Part shown: positions 63,500 to 64,000 of the stretch, piece after piece
How positions within the stretch are numbered: the first letter of the stretch is position 1
How the letters are laid out: each line of letters starts with the position of its first letter
Assembly (NCBI RefSeq): GCF_004363775.1
Contig: NZ_SNZE01000002.1
Coordinates: forward strand, 62,001 to 126,000
Source: Hydromonas duriensis
Lineage (GTDB): Bacteria > Pseudomonadota > Gammaproteobacteria > Burkholderiales > Burkholderiaceae
Direction of reading: 5' to 3'
DNA: 64,000 bases
Translations under genes and position numbers: made by a program
The notes under the pieces: generated by a model
The model's database searches: none
What the model saw: only the letters and a program-made list of their open reading frames with translations
What the model was told of the DNA's origin: nothing

Positions 63500-64000
63500 T
63501 CACTCAATCGCCACATATTTAACTTCAACAATCTCTAAAATATCTGTGCCAGCTGGTGTATTAAGACGCACCTCATCGCCCTCTCGCGCTTTAAGCATTG
63601 CTCTTGCAATGGGGCTATTCCAACTCACCCAGCCTCGAGCCGAATCAATTTCATCCTTGCCAACAATACTGATTGTTTCTTCAACCTGCGTCGCCTCACG
63701 CCAAAAGGTGACTGTAGCGCCAAAGAATATTTGGTCGACGTGCTGCTGAGTAGCGGGGTCAATGACCTGCGCATTTTCCAAAGCCTTTGTTAAGTAGCGC
63801 ACTCGACGGTCAATTTCTCTCAGTCTTCGCTTGCCGTATAAATAGTCGCCATTTTCTGAACGATCGCCATTTTTTGCAGCCCAAGATACAACTTGAACCA
63901 CTTCAGGCCGCTCAACATCCAACAGGTTTAACAATTCGCTCTTTAGACGCGTATATCCCGTTGGTGTCATATAATTTTTTACGGGTGCTGCCACTGTTTC
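63500..64000 (-). CDS. greB: Transcription elongation factor GreB, 5' end outside window
   Basis: At least 166 codons are visible. The N-terminal coiled coil carries the GreB form of the catalytic tip: GDRSENGDYLYGKRRLREID, with acidic residues for RNA-cleavage stimulation, and the C-terminal FKBP-like domain follows (FFGATVTF, SPIARAMLKAREGDEV, NTPAGTDILEIVEV). A GTG at 63994 could be a start, but the frame stays open to the right edge and betaproteobacterial GreB has an extra acidic leader before VKNYMTPTGY, so the real start probably lies beyond 64000. Confidence 0.92.
   Translation of the reverse strand, partial: ETVAAPVKNYMTPTGYTRLKSELLNLLDVERPEVVQVVSWAAKNGDRSENGDYLYGKRRLREIDRRVRYLTKALENAQVIDPATQQHVDQIFFGATVTFWREATQVEETISIVGKDEIDSARGWVSWNSPIARAMLKAREGDEVRLNTPAGTDILEIVEVKYVAIE

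Overview
The window is ordinary bacterial chromosome, densely packed with housekeeping genes. No insertion sequence, integrase, phage gene or CRISPR array was seen. Gene content points to a betaproteobacterium, most likely a Burkholderiales lineage with unusually low GC. The evidence is a phaC-phaA-phaB polyhydroxybutyrate cluster with a Ralstonia-like class I synthase, GreB with the betaproteobacterial VKNYMTP start region, a NudB of betaproteobacterial type, MsrP/MsrQ, a GlnE without nearby glnA, and rarA-serS adjacency. The taxonomic call rests on recognising protein sequences, not on a search.

Layout. 1-8.5 kb: partial AI-2E-type permease divergent from purM; a small lipoprotein; a peroxide/methionine-repair block (msrA, a peroxiredoxin-glutaredoxin fusion, an Lpd-like flavoprotein disulfide reductase); an HD-domain protein; a TauE/SafE exporter; mobA overlapping a small DUF7009-like gene. 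8.5-19 kb: phoR without phoB, 5-formyl-THF cyclo-ligase, slt, nudB, corC, an isochorismatase-like hydrolase, a CoA-ester-lyase-like aldolase, glnE, ftsB. 19-29.6 kb: an LEA-like repeat protein, a methyltransferase, an unannotated 39-residue membrane protein, uvrD, recQ, ETF-ubiquinone oxidoreductase, 3-oxoacid CoA-transferase A/B, tatD. 29.6-37.5 kb: a tRNA-Ala/Glu/Glu operon with its promoter and terminator, serS, rarA, a four-gene YehZYXW/OsmF-type osmoprotectant ABC operon, and a glutathione transferase divergent from a TetR regulator with a clear operator between them. 38-46 kb: a 573-base gap holding consensus DnaA boxes, then phaB, phaA, a DUF3147 gene, an unusually long phaC, and polA, all on the minus strand. 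46-64 kb: LOG-family hydrolase, moaA, msrQ, msrP, dnaK with a heat-shock promoter, a secreted protein, lysR/NmrA pair, ltrA, a CinA-like protein, an EI24 protein, hrpA, pbpG, and the start-truncated greB.

Functional themes. Carbon storage: acetyl-CoA to PHB (phaA, phaB, phaC), with scoAB activating acetoacetate and ETF-QO linking acyl-CoA oxidation to the quinone pool. Oxidative and protein-damage repair: MsrA in the cytoplasm, MsrPQ in the envelope, Prx-Grx plus its neighbouring disulfide reductase, and DnaK. MsrP needs molybdenum cofactor, and moaA lies just downstream of msrPQ.

Most interesting signals: (1) a stretch just after the Prx-Grx gene that folds as a four-way junction with every junction nucleotide paired; (2) a PHA synthase with a roughly 140-residue Lys/Ala/Thr/Val-rich, histone-H1-like N-terminal extension; (3) the 39-residue single-pass membrane protein; (4) an inverted pair of consensus DnaA boxes plus a third near-match, far from any dnaA gene; (5) an isochorismatase-family protein with Ser in place of the usual catalytic Cys.
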